A DNA stretch of 64,000 bases, taken from assembly GCF_004297265.1 (NCBI RefSeq), contig NZ_SCUT01000003.1:213879-277878 (forward strand), written 5' to 3'. Below the pieces are notes generated by a model. That model saw only the letters and a program-made list of their open reading frames with translations. It had not been told where the DNA came from and did not search any database. Made by a program: the position numbers and the translations under genes. Source of the DNA: Reyranella sp. GTDB taxonomy: Bacteria > Pseudomonadota > Alphaproteobacteria > Reyranellales > Reyranellaceae. Of this stretch, positions 54,513 through 62,898 are shown piece by piece. Every line of letters begins with the position of its first letter. Position 1 is the first letter of the stretch.

Positions 54513-54970
54513 GGCGCCCAGGCGAGATCGCTCTTCACCGCCTGCATGATGAAGGAGGAGCGCGTGCCGCGGACGCCGGGCATGCGCAGCAGTGCCTTCA
54601 TCGCGAAGTCGCTGAAGCTCGCGAGATCCGGCGCCAGCACGTGCAGCAGGAAATCCATGTCGCCGGTCATGGCATAGCAGGCCACGACTTCGGGCCGCGC
54701 GCGGATGGCCGCCTCGAACGCGTCGACGGTCTTCTCGGAATGATCCTCCAGCGTCACTTGCACCATGGCCTGCAGGGCGAGGCCCAGCGCCGCCGGCGAG
54801 ACCAGGGCGGCGTAGCGGTCGATCACACCCTCTTCCTCTAGTCGCTTCACCCGACGCTGGCAGGGCGTGGGCGACAGGCCCACCCGTTCCGCCAGATCGA
54901 CCATCGGGAGCCGGCCTTCCGCCTGCAGGGTGGCGACGATGCGCCTGTCTATGTCATCGAGCTCGACCAT
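54485..54970 (-). CDS. Lrp/AsnC regulator beside phenylalanine hydroxylase
   Basis: DNA-binding regulator of 161 residues: an N-terminal HTH (PMVDLAERVGLSPTPCQRRVKRLEEEGVI) and a RAM domain (GDMDFLLHVLAPD). It is divergent from phhA across 110 nt containing a palindrome, an arrangement seen in other bacteria where an AsnC-type protein controls phenylalanine/tyrosine breakdown. The start is ATG 54970 (MVELDDIDRR); the longer frame crosses the palindrome. It overlaps the convergent dehydratase-like gene by 28 nt. Confidence 0.9.
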   Translation of the reverse strand: MVELDDIDRRIVATLQAEGRLPMVDLAERVGLSPTPCQRRVKRLEEEGVIDRYAALVSPAALGLALQAMVQVTLEDHSEKTVDAFEAAIRARPEVVACYAMTGDMDFLLHVLAPDLASFSDFAMKALLRMPGVRGTRSSFIMQAVKSDLAWAPQSPASVRR

Positions 54971-54988
54971 GGTGATAATCACTCTCTT

Positions 54989-55015
54989 GAGGATATTTAT
55001 TGGATAATATCCCTC
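54989..55015. promoter_or_regulatory. Palindromic operator candidate between AsnC regulator and phhA
   Basis: GAGGATAT (54989-54996) and ATATCCCTC (55007-55015) face each other around ten A/T-rich bases. The core GGATAT-10-ATATCC is exact. It is the most AT-rich stretch in the area and sits within the divergent promoter gap, where Lrp/AsnC proteins usually bind. The sequence is unusually A/T-rich for this genome. Confidence 0.6.
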
Positions 55016-55080
55016 AAATCTGCCTTTCCGAAGTTCAACTTCGCCGGGATTCACCAGCCGGGCGCGCCCATATTGAGGTC

Positions 55081-55824
55081 ATGGATACTGCACCCCTCGA
55101 CAATCTGCGTGGCGACTATGCTGGCATGGCGCCGGACTGGACCGTACCGCAGCATCCCGACCTCCATTCCGAAGAGGAACAGGCGGTGTGGCGCCTTTTG
55201 GTCCAGCGTCAGCGCGCGCTGGCCGAGCGATATGCCTGTGCCGAATTCCTGGCGGGCCTCGACGCGATCGGGCTGGGCGACACCATCCCCGATTTCGCAG
55301 AGGTGAACGCGCGATTGGAGCCGCTGACCGGCTGGCGCATCGTCGGCGTACCCGGGCTGATCCCGGATGCGGCTTTCTACGATCATCTCGCCCATCGCCG
55401 CTTTCCGGTGACGGTATGGATCCGCAAGCGCGAGGAGATCGACTATCTGGTCGAACCCGACCTGTTCCACGATTTCTTCGGCCACGTGCCGCTGCTCACC
55501 AATCCCGTGTTCGCGGATTACATGCAGGAGTATGGCCGCCGCGGCGTCGAAGCCGGCCCAGACGTCCATCTGCTGGCCCGGCTCTACTGGTTCACCGTGG
55601 AGTTCGGCCTGATCCGCACCGCGCAGGGGCTGAAGGCGTATGGCGCCGGCATTCTATCCTCGGCCGCCGAGGTTAAGCACGCGCTCGAGGGCGAAGGCGT
55701 CGAGCGCGTGCCCTTCGATGCGTCGGTCGCGATGAACCGGCCCTACGAGATCGACCGGCTGCAGAACACCTACTTCGTCCTCGACGATTTCCGCCAGCTC
55801 ATGGACCGGCCGCAGCGTCACTGA
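55081..55824 (+). CDS. phhA: Phenylalanine 4-monooxygenase
   Basis: Pterin- and Fe(II)-dependent hydroxylase of 247 residues converting phenylalanine to tyrosine, the bacterial monomeric type without a regulatory ACT domain. Seen: iron ligands His130 and His135 in DLFHDFFGHVPLL and Glu174 in WFTVEFGLI, RKREEIDYL, and the substrate/pterin wall IPDAAFYDHLA. ATG 55081 is chosen; the in-frame TTG at 55000 would add an untypical extension spanning the operator. It is divergent from an AsnC-type regulator, which probably activates it in response to phenylalanine. No pterin dehydratase gene is nearby. Confidence 0.95.
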   Translation: MDTAPLDNLRGDYAGMAPDWTVPQHPDLHSEEEQAVWRLLVQRQRALAERYACAEFLAGLDAIGLGDTIPDFAEVNARLEPLTGWRIVGVPGLIPDAAFYDHLAHRRFPVTVWIRKREEIDYLVEPDLFHDFFGHVPLLTNPVFADYMQEYGRRGVEAGPDVHLLARLYWFTVEFGLIRTAQGLKAYGAGILSSAAEVKHALEGEGVERVPFDASVAMNRPYEIDRLQNTYFVLDDFRQLMDRPQRH

Positions 55825-55838
55825 CGCAGCAACGCCCC

Positions 55839-57938
55839 TCAGGCCAGCACGACCAGCCCGTCGACCGCGACGACGCCCTCGCCATCGCGTTTCACCAGCA
55901 GCGGATTGATCTCCGCTTCGGCCACGCCGGCGAATTGCCTGTGCGCCAGACTCGAAAACGCCGCGATCGCCTTCGCCAACGCCGCGACATCGCCCTTCGG
56001 CATGTTGCGATAGCCACGCACGGTCGCGAGGCCCTTCACCTCGGCGATCATCTGCATCGCCTCGGCCGCGTCGACCGGGGCGAGACGCGTCGAGGCGTCC
56101 TTGTAGATCTCGGCCAGCACGCCGCCGAGGCCGACGGTGATGGTGGGACCAACCAAGGGATCGCGACGGTAACCCAGGATCACCTCGACCAGCCCGCGCT
56201 CCATCTTCTGCACCAGGAAGCCCTGCAGCCGCGCGTCGGGCGCGTAGGCTTTCACCTGCTTCTCGATCTCGCGCGCGGCAACGGCGGCGGTCTGACCGTC
56301 GGGAATGCCCAGCGCCACGCCTCCCGCTTCCGTCTTGTGTGGGATGTCAACCGACAGGATCTTGAGCACCACCGGCCCGCCGACCTCGGCGACGGCGGCG
56401 GCGATACGCCGGGCATCCGGGACCGCCACCGACTTCGCCATCGGCATGCCCAGCGCGGCGAAGAAATCGGCGGCACGGCGCTCGTCGAAACCCGATTCGC
56501 GGCCGGCCTGCAGAGCCGAGATCGCCTCCAGTGACGGTTCTTCGAGACGCGGCACAGGTTGCGGCGGTGTGCGCAGAAGACAGAGCGCCATCGCCTCGGC
56601 ACAGGACTCGGGATGGCGAAACGCCGGCACGCCCGCCGCCGTCAGCAGCGCCAGCGACTTCTCCGCCGCCGGCGTCAGCGCCACCGCGAAGGGCTTGGCC
56701 GATCTGGCGAAGCGCAGCAGCGGCTCGACCGCGAGTTCGGGATTGAACTGCGCCGAGGAGCCGACCACGAAGATCACCGCATCGTTGCCGTCGTGGGCCA
56801 GCAGCCGCTCGATCGTGCCCGCCACGATCTCGGGCTTGGCGCCGGCCAGGGTGAGATCGACCAGCTTGCCGTCACCGGCCGCGATGCCCTGCGGCTTCAA
56901 CCACTCGACGAGATTGCGCGGCGGACCAACGATGTCGAGGCCGGCCACCGCCATGCTGTCGACCACCATCGCCGCGCCGCCACCCGTCGTGGTCGCCACC
57001 GCGACGCGACGCCCGCCACGCCGTGGATTTGCGTGCCCGACCAGCAGCGACGGCACGTCGATCAGCGATTCGAACATCGAGACGCGGGCGATGCCGTGTC
57101 GGCGGCAGAACGCATCGAACGTCGCATCGGAACCGGCAATGGCGCCGGTGTGCGACTTTGCGAGTTCCTGGCCGATATCGGACCGACCGAGCTTGTAGGC
57201 GATCACGGGCTTGCCGGCCTCATGCGCCCGCCGCGCCGCGCGCGCCAGCCGCTCGCCGTCACGCAGGGTCTCCATGAACAACAGGATGGCCTTTGTCTTC
57301 GGATCGTCGACCAGCAGATCCGCAATCTCGCCCACCGCAAGGTCGACCTCGTTGCCGACGGAGATCAGCCGCGAGAAGCCGATGCCGCGTGCGTCGGCGC
57401 GCGACAGCAGGGCGCCGATCAGGCTGCCGCTCTGGCTCACGACGGCCCAATTCCCGGCGCGAAGCTTTTCCACGGCGAAGGCGGCATTGGCGGTGAGCGC
57501 GATGGCGGGATCGGTGCTCACCGTGCCGATGCTGTTGGGCCCGACCAGACGGATGCCGGTCTCGCGCACGACCTTCGCGAGATCGTCCTGCAGCGAGGCG
57601 CCGGCGGCGCCCGCATCGGCAAAGCCGCCGGCCAGGATCGACGCCACCTTGACGCCGCGCCGGCCGCAATCGGCAAGCGCCTGCACCGCTGCCGCGCCGT
57701 TCAGCAGGATATAGGCGTGATCGATGTCGCCGGGGATCGCGTCGAGATCCTTGTAGGCTTTCTCGCCCAGTATTTCGCTACGCGACGGATTGACGGGCAG
57801 GATCTCGCCGGTGAAACCATGCTTGCGCAGGAAGCGTTGAGGCCGCGAAGTCGTTTTGGTGACATCCGACGACGCGCCGATCAGCGCGACACGTCGCGGT
57901 TCGAAAAGGGCGGAGAACAGGACCTTGGGATCGCTCAT
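55839..57938 (-). CDS. ADP-forming acyl-CoA synthetase (acetate--CoA ligase type)
   Basis: Fused NDP-forming acyl-CoA synthetase of 699 residues: CoA-binding domain (VALIGASSDVTKTTSRP), succinyl-CoA-synthetase-like flavodoxin part with NWAVVSQSGSLIGALLS and the phospho-His region KSHTGAIAGSDATF, and an ATP-grasp domain at the C-terminus (GGPVVLKILSVDIPHKTEAGGV; ETEINPL-like VAEAEINPLLVK). It makes or breaks an acyl-CoA with ATP. Starts of this gene and the divergent Bug gene are only 20 nt apart. The pairing suggests activation of an imported acid. Confidence 0.92.
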   Translation of the reverse strand: MSDPKVLFSALFEPRRVALIGASSDVTKTTSRPQRFLRKHGFTGEILPVNPSRSEILGEKAYKDLDAIPGDIDHAYILLNGAAAVQALADCGRRGVKVASILAGGFADAGAAGASLQDDLAKVVRETGIRLVGPNSIGTVSTDPAIALTANAAFAVEKLRAGNWAVVSQSGSLIGALLSRADARGIGFSRLISVGNEVDLAVGEIADLLVDDPKTKAILLFMETLRDGERLARAARRAHEAGKPVIAYKLGRSDIGQELAKSHTGAIAGSDATFDAFCRRHGIARVSMFESLIDVPSLLVGHANPRRGGRRVAVATTTGGGAAMVVDSMAVAGLDIVGPPRNLVEWLKPQGIAAGDGKLVDLTLAGAKPEIVAGTIERLLAHDGNDAVIFVVGSSAQFNPELAVEPLLRFARSAKPFAVALTPAAEKSLALLTAAGVPAFRHPESCAEAMALCLLRTPPQPVPRLEEPSLEAISALQAGRESGFDERRAADFFAALGMPMAKSVAVPDARRIAAAVAEVGGPVVLKILSVDIPHKTEAGGVALGIPDGQTAAVAAREIEKQVKAYAPDARLQGFLVQKMERGLVEVILGYRRDPLVGPTITVGLGGVLAEIYKDASTRLAPVDAAEAMQMIAEVKGLATVRGYRNMPKGDVAALAKAIAAFSSLAHRQFAGVAEAEINPLLVKRDGEGVVAVDGLVVLA

Positions 57939-57958
57939 GCCCCAAGTATACTCCGCAC

Positions 57959-58930
57959 ATGCTCAACCGCCGCTCCTTCGTCGCCGCGACGCTCGCCGTC
58001 GCCGCCACCCCCGCCGCCGCGCAAACCGCGCCATGGCCCAGCAAGCCCATCAAGCTCGTCGTGCCCTATGCACCCGGCGGCACCACCGACGTCGTGGCGC
58101 GCATGGTCGCCGAGTATCTCGGCCAGCGGCTTGGTCAGAACATCATCGTCGACAACAAGCCCGGCAAGGGTGCCATGGTCGGCACGGCGATCGTCGCCAA
58201 GTCTCCACCCGACGGCTACACGCTGCTGATGTCGGTGATCTCCGGCCTGTCGATCTCGCCCACCCTCTATGGCGGAGCCGACTTCGATCCGATGGGCGAC
58301 TTCATCCATGTCTCCATCGCCTCGACCAATCCCAGCGTCCTGGTCGCCAACCCGAACTTCCAGGCCAAGACCTTCAAGGAGTTCATCGACTACGCGAAGG
58401 CCAATCCCGGCAAGGTCTCCTACGCGACCTCGGGCGCGGGCTCGAGCAACCACCTGCTGGGCGCGCGCCTCGAGCAGGTGATCAGCGCCGGCCTGGTCCA
58501 CGTCCCGTATCGCGGCGCCGGACCTGCCATGATCGACACGATCGCCGGCAATGTGCCGGTGATGTTCGATTCGCTGCCTTCGGCCGCACCGCACATCAAG
58601 GCCGGCAAGGTGACGGCGCTGGCGGTCAGCGGCGAGACCCGCAGCCCCGCCTTCCCCGACGTGCCGACCATGAAGGAGCTGGGATATCCCGACCTGATCT
58701 CCTATTCCTGGTTCGGCATCTCGGTGCCGGCGAAGACGCCGCAGCCGATTGTCGACCGGCTGGCCACGGAGATGCAGGCCGTGCTGAAGGAGCCCGCCGT
58801 CATCAAGCGCTGGGAGGAGATCGGCGCCGAGGGCAGCACCATGACGCCTGCCGAGGTAACGCGCTTCATCCAGGGCGAGATCGACAAGTGGACGCCGGTC
58901 GTGAAAGCTTCCGGCGCCAAACCCGGATAG
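57959..58930 (+). CDS. TctC/Bug periplasmic binding protein
   Basis: Secreted receptor of 323 residues with signal peptide (MLNRRSFVAATLAVAATPAAA). Seen: IKLVVPYAPGGTTDVVARMVAEY, NKPGKGAMVGTA and SYATSGAGSSNHLLGARLEQ, which line the carboxylate-binding cleft. It is divergent from the acyl-CoA synthetase by 20 nt and followed by the RidA-like gene after 19 nt. No TctA/B membrane genes are in the window. Confidence 0.92.
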   Translation: MLNRRSFVAATLAVAATPAAAQTAPWPSKPIKLVVPYAPGGTTDVVARMVAEYLGQRLGQNIIVDNKPGKGAMVGTAIVAKSPPDGYTLLMSVISGLSISPTLYGGADFDPMGDFIHVSIASTNPSVLVANPNFQAKTFKEFIDYAKANPGKVSYATSGAGSSNHLLGARLEQVISAGLVHVPYRGAGPAMIDTIAGNVPVMFDSLPSAAPHIKAGKVTALAVSGETRSPAFPDVPTMKELGYPDLISYSWFGISVPAKTPQPIVDRLATEMQAVLKEPAVIKRWEEIGAEGSTMTPAEVTRFIQGEIDKWTPVVKASGAKPG

Positions 58931-58949
58931 CCAGATACAGGAGGACGAC

Positions 58950-59351
58950 ATGACCATCCGCCGCGTGACCTCGCCCGACGTCGCCGAGCCGCCGCCCGAG
59001 CGCTGGTCGAACTGCCTCGTGGTCGATGGCGTCGCCTATGTCTCCGGCATGACCGCGCGCGGCGCCGATCCCAAGGCGCTGGGCGCGATGGACGAATATG
59101 CCCAGGCCAAGGTGATCTTCGGCAAGATCAAGTCCCTGGTCGAAGCCGCCGGCGGCGCCATGTCGGACGTGGTGAAGATCACGATCTTCCTCACCGAGAT
59201 CGCCAACAACACCAAGGTCTGGCAGGCACGCCGCGAGTTCTTCACCGGCGATTTCCCGGCCTCGACTTTGGTCGAGGTGAGCGCGCTGGCGGCGCCGGAA
59301 ATCCTCGTCGAGATCGAGGCCGTCGCCCATATCGGCAAGGGCAGGCGTTAA
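58950..59351 (+). CDS. RidA/YjgF-family protein lacking the usual arginine
   Basis: Small trimeric-fold protein of 133 residues. Seen: [14 protein letters not shown], the conserved [25 protein letters not shown] and the ending [22 protein letters not shown]. Canonical RidA has an Arg (Arg105 in E. coli) after FPA that binds the substrate carboxylate; here the position is Ser105 (FPASTLVEV). This matches RidA subfamilies (Rid4-7) without that residue, whose role is unclear. It is cotranscribed with the Bug gene, with GGAGG 5 nt before the ATG. It shares its stop with the convergent GNAT gene in TTAA. Confidence 0.88.
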   Translation: MTIRRVTSPDVAEPPPERWSNCLVVDGVAYVSGMTARGADPKALGAMDEYAQAKVIFGKIKSLVEAAGGAMSDVVKITIFLTEIANNTKVWQARREFFTGDFPASTLVEVSALAAPEILVEIEAVAHIGKGRR

Positions 59352-59785
59352 GTCAGCTCAATATCGTAGCGAATGAACCCGCGGTTCACGGCCATCTTGT
59401 CGTAGAGGAGGCGCGCCGTCGCGTTGCCGGCCTGCGTCTGCCAGTAGAGCCGCGGGCAGCCCTGCGACTTCGCCCAGTCGGCGACCGCCTGGATCAACGC
59501 GCGTGCCACGCCCTTGCCGCGCACATCGGCCTCGGTGAAGAGGTCCTGCAGGTAACAGACATCGTCCGACGAGGTGTTGGCGTGGATCAGGAAGTGCGTG
59601 ATGCCGACCAGGCGTCCGTCGAGCCGGGCGCCCAGCGCGTGCATGCGCGTGTCCTTCGCGAACTCGGCCCAGGCGCGGTCGTACATCGCCTGTGGGAGCG
59701 TGCGCTCGTAGAAATCCATGTAGGCACGGAACAGAGCTTCCCATTGCACGCGGTCGGACGGTGCGAGCTTGCTGATGATGATCAT
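59348..59785 (-). CDS. GNAT-family N-acetyltransferase
   Basis: Acetyl-CoA-dependent N-acetyltransferase of 145 residues. Seen: the acetyl-CoA pocket [19 protein letters not shown] near 88-106, a final ARLLYDKM, and the N-terminal helix [21 protein letters not shown]. Substrate unknown. It is convergent with the RidA gene by 4 nt and has its start near a 177-nt gap before the SET gene. Confidence 0.88.
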   Translation of the reverse strand: MIIISKLAPSDRVQWEALFRAYMDFYERTLPQAMYDRAWAEFAKDTRMHALGARLDGRLVGITHFLIHANTSSDDVCYLQDLFTEADVRGKGVARALIQAVADWAKSQGCPRLYWQTQAGNATARLLYDKMAVNRGFIRYDIELT

Positions 59786-59962
59786 TGCGCCCGACCATAC
59801 ACGCTCTTGCCGATGATCGGCACGGCCATTGCTACTCCGGGAGCTTCGGACACTTGATCGGCAACAGGGGGATCGAGTATTGCCACCTCATTGTCTGCAT
59901 GCGGCTGTTCGGGAAGAAGAAGGCCGCTTGCGCGTACCTAGAGTTTCAGAAGCTGCCAGCAC

Positions 59963-60352
59963 GTGAAGCGCATTAAAACCCCTCTGACCGTCCGACCGTA
60001 TCAGGTCACGGCAATACCGGGTCGTGGTCTCGGGCTCACCGCCTGCTCCACCATCGATCCGCGCACCAAGATCGATGACTGCTTTACCTGGGAGCTGCCC
60101 AAGCGGGACATCAAGCACGTCACCGAGACGGTCCTGAACGGAAACTACTTCGACCATCCTGTCTGCTCCACACGCGGCCTTGTGGCGATCGGGCATATCT
60201 CCCTGATCAACCACGATCCGGAGCCGAACTGCGAATGGCGGATGATCCAGGTCCACGATCGCTGGATGATCGAGACGTGGTCCATACGCCGTCTCTCCAG
60301 CGGCGAGGAGCTGACCTTCGACTACGGCTACGACCCGACCGCGGAAGTGTAA
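59963..60352 (+). CDS. Small SET-domain protein
   Basis: Protein of 129 residues that is nearly all SET domain. Seen: the start VTAIPGRGLGLTACSTI, the cofactor motif LINHDPEPNCEW (NHDxxPN at 83-89), and the C-terminal GEELTFDYGYD (114-124). These are the usual SET signatures for S-adenosylmethionine-dependent lysine methylation, though zinc-binding Cys regions are absent. The target is unknown; bacterial SET proteins are rare and may act on ribosomal or other proteins. It starts at GTG 59963 and has no obvious operon partner. Confidence 0.85.
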   Translation: MKRIKTPLTVRPYQVTAIPGRGLGLTACSTIDPRTKIDDCFTWELPKRDIKHVTETVLNGNYFDHPVCSTRGLVAIGHISLINHDPEPNCEWRMIQVHDRWMIETWSIRRLSSGEELTFDYGYDPTAEV

Positions 60353-60358
60353 CCAAGC

Positions 60359-61279
60359 CTAGGCGTGCGAGAACATCGCCTTGCCGGCGACCGGCATGGT
60401 CGCCTTGAGGATGGTGCCGGCCGCGACCTTCTCGCTGCGGCGCGACACGACGACATAGAGGTCGTTGCCTGAGAAAGCGACGTTGGTGCAGTAGATATCG
60501 TCGCCGCAATCGACGTGGTGCGTCGGGCGGCCGAGCGAATCGAAGCGCCAGGCCGTCGTGCTGGGATGGGCGATCACCAGCCCGCCCTCCTCGTCCAGCG
60601 CCATGCCGTCGGGACCGGCATGGCCGCCACTCATCTGGATGAACAGGCCGACCTTGCTCGCCGTCCCGTCGCCCATCAGGGGCAGGCGCCAGACGGCATT
60701 GCCGCGCGTGACGCCGACATAGAGGACGGTCTCCGCCTTGTTCATCACCAGCCCGTTGGGGCTCGGCACGGTGTTCACCAGCATGGAGAGCCTGCCGTCC
60801 GTGCCGTAGCGGTAGACGCGGCCGGTCGGGTCGTGCAGACCGGTCTGGCCCTGGTCGGTGAAATAGAGATCGCCGTTGGCGGCAAAGAAGAGATCGTTGA
60901 CGCCCTTGAAGCTCTCCGAGCCGCGCGTCTCGAGGAGCGGCGTCACCGTGCCGGTATCGGGATCGAGCAGGACGATGCCGCGCTTGTAGTCGGTGATGAA
61001 GATGCGGCCGTCCCTGTGGATCTTCAGCCCGTTCGGCCAGCCGTCGTATTCGGTCACCAGCGTCCATTCGCCCGCCGGGTCGATGCGGAAGACGCGCCCG
61101 AACGGAATGTCGGTGACGTAGAGATTGCCGGCGCGATCGAAGCTCGGTCCTTCGAGGAAGGAGTCGAGCAGCTGGCCCACCGCATTGGTATCGCCCCACG
61201 CGGTGCGCGACGGCTTGCGGAACCTCTCCGGCAGCCGCGTGAACTCAGTCGCCCGGACGGGCTTAGTCATTCCGTACAT
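60359..61279 (-). CDS. SMP-30/gluconolactonase family protein
   Basis: Beta-propeller lactonase or esterase of 306 residues. Seen: the metal Glu in SFLEGPSFDRAGNLYVTDI, WPNGLKIHRDGRIFITDYK, GVNDLFFAANGDLYFTDQG and PNGLVMNKAETVLYV with the conserved Asn/Asp pair. The family hydrolyses aldonolactones or organophosphate-like esters. ATG 61279 or 61270. It could open the lactone made by a sugar dehydrogenase such as the one at about 40 kb, but the two are far apart. It precedes the GSAM-like aminotransferase on the minus strand. Confidence 0.9.
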   Translation of the reverse strand: MYGMTKPVRATEFTRLPERFRKPSRTAWGDTNAVGQLLDSFLEGPSFDRAGNLYVTDIPFGRVFRIDPAGEWTLVTEYDGWPNGLKIHRDGRIFITDYKRGIVLLDPDTGTVTPLLETRGSESFKGVNDLFFAANGDLYFTDQGQTGLHDPTGRVYRYGTDGRLSMLVNTVPSPNGLVMNKAETVLYVGVTRGNAVWRLPLMGDGTASKVGLFIQMSGGHAGPDGMALDEEGGLVIAHPSTTAWRFDSLGRPTHHVDCGDDIYCTNVAFSGNDLYVVVSRRSEKVAAGTILKATMPVAGKAMFSHA

Positions 61280-61294
61280 GTTTGGTCTCCCGCC

Positions 61295-61389
61295 GGGGGC
61301 GCGCCACTGCGAGCGGAGTAACCTCCGGTCTTAAGTGGCGCGATCATTTTTTCAGCAACGAAGACGCGCGACTGGAGTCGCGCGCCCCC
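61295..61389. repeat. Inverted repeat, family B (diverged)
   Basis: Arms starting GGGGGCGCGCCACT (61295-61308) and ending AGTCGCGCGCCCCC (61376-61389) pair with one mismatch. Inside lies GCGCGACT-GG-AGTCGCGC (61366-61383), the same 8+8 palindrome design as at 20120-20178. It fills the gap between two minus-strand genes. Confidence 0.75.
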
Positions 61390-61395
61390 AGCCGC

Positions 61396-62799
61396 CTAAG
61401 CCGCCTTCACTTCGCGTTCGGCCTTCAGCGCACGGATGGTCTGGCGCAGCGCGTGAACCGTCTTCTCGATCTCGGCACCGCCGTGCGTGGCCGAGACGAA
61501 GCCGCCGGGGGCGCCCATGACGTCGACGCCGTGGGTCATCAGACCCATGCGGATCTTGCCGGTGAGCGGGCCGGCGCCGCGCGCGCCCTTGAGCTTCTCG
61601 ATCGGCACCGTGAGCGGATCAAAGGTCGCGGGATCGATCGAATCGCCGAACGGATTGGGATAGATCAGGAAGGTCGAGCTCTGGCCGTAGATGCCCCACG
61701 GCACGCCTTCCTGCACCAGCACCTCGGTCAGCGCCTTGCGCAGTTCGGCCGCCGTCCTGTTGGCCTTCTCGGCCAGGTCCTCGTCGCGCACCAGCGACAG
61801 CGCGGTGACGGCCGCGGCGGCCGACAGCGGGTTGGCGTTGAAGGTGCCGGGATGGAGGATGCGCTCGATCTTGCGGGCCGCGGTCGCGGCATGATCGATC
61901 CGGTCCATGATCTCCCGCTTGCCCGAGACCGCGCCGCCCGGCAGGCCGCCGGCCACGATCTTGGCCTGGATGCAGAGGTCCGGCGTGATACCGAACGCCT
62001 TCTGCGCGCCGCCCGAGGACCAGCGGTAGCCGGTGATGACCTCGTCCATCAGCATGACCACGCCCTTCTTCGCCGTGGCGTCGCGTACCGCCTGGATGAA
62101 GCCCGGCGGCAGCGGCACCTGGCCCCACGAGGCGCCCGACGGTTCGAACATCACGGCGGCGATGTCGTCGCGCTCCTCGATCACCTTCACGACCGCGGCG
62201 ACATCGCTGCTCGGCATGACGATCGAGAGCGAACTCACCTCCTGCGGCACGCCGGGCGTGGTGCCACCGTCATAGGTCGCACCCGCACCGGCCGTCACAT
62301 GGTCGTGCCAGCCATGGAAGTGGCCGAGGAAGCGGACGATCTTGTCCTTGCCCGTGTGGGCGCGCGCGAGGCGGATCGCCATGTGCGAGGCCTCGGTGCC
62401 CGATGCGGTGAAGCGCACGCGCTCGGCGCAGGGCGTCAGCTCGCACACCAGCTCGGCCCAGCGCACTTCCAGCTCGTGGCTCGAACCGTAATGCGTGCCG
62501 AGTTCGATCTGGCGCTTCACCGCCTCGACGACGGCGGGATGCGAATGGCCGAGCAGCATGGCGCCGTGGCCGCCGAAGTAATCGACATACTCGTTGCCGT
62601 CGACGTCCCACTTGCGCGGTCCCGCGGCGCGCGACACGTGGATCGAATAAGGATCGAGGTAGCGCGCGTCGTGGGTGATGCCGCTCGGCAGCACCTTGTG
62701 GGCGCGCTCGAACAGGGCCGCCGATTTGCCCGTCTTCGCCTTGTAGTCGGCGACCACGGCCGAGTTCGTCTGCGATGAATCTTTCTCTTGCACGGTCAT
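61396..62799 (-). CDS. Class III aminotransferase (glutamate-1-semialdehyde aminomutase-like)
   Basis: PLP enzyme of 467 residues in the GSAM branch of class III aminotransferases. Seen: VDYFGGHGAMLLGHSHP, FTASGTEASHMAIRLAR for PLP phosphate, FLGHFHGWHD, VMLMDEVITGYRW with the cofactor Asp, and the PLP Lys in QAKIVAGGLPGG, followed by HPGTFNANPLS. As 5-aminolevulinate is made by HemA/ALAS in alphaproteobacteria, this is more likely a transaminase than a haem enzyme. Start ATG 62799; the very long frame beyond it is antisense. Divergent from a class V aminotransferase with 100 nt between starts. Confidence 0.9.
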   Translation of the reverse strand: MTVQEKDSSQTNSAVVADYKAKTGKSAALFERAHKVLPSGITHDARYLDPYSIHVSRAAGPRKWDVDGNEYVDYFGGHGAMLLGHSHPAVVEAVKRQIELGTHYGSSHELEVRWAELVCELTPCAERVRFTASGTEASHMAIRLARAHTGKDKIVRFLGHFHGWHDHVTAGAGATYDGGTTPGVPQEVSSLSIVMPSSDVAAVVKVIEERDDIAAVMFEPSGASWGQVPLPPGFIQAVRDATAKKGVVMLMDEVITGYRWSSGGAQKAFGITPDLCIQAKIVAGGLPGGAVSGKREIMDRIDHAATAARKIERILHPGTFNANPLSAAAAVTALSLVRDEDLAEKANRTAAELRKALTEVLVQEGVPWGIYGQSSTFLIYPNPFGDSIDPATFDPLTVPIEKLKGARGAGPLTGKIRMGLMTHGVDVMGAPGGFVSATHGGAEIEKTVHALRQTIRALKAEREVKAA

Positions 62800-62898
62800 A
62801 CTTGCCCTCAATCCAGCTAATGGCTGAGCATCGCTTGTCTCGCTTGTTTCGCCAAGGGCCTCGCGCCAAAGTTCGCCGTCCCAAGGTGGAGGAACGCC

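Noticed and set aside
59785..59976. 63-codon frame between the GNAT and SET genes
   Set aside because: No ribosome-binding site or family features, overlaps the SET start out of frame, and has biased composition.
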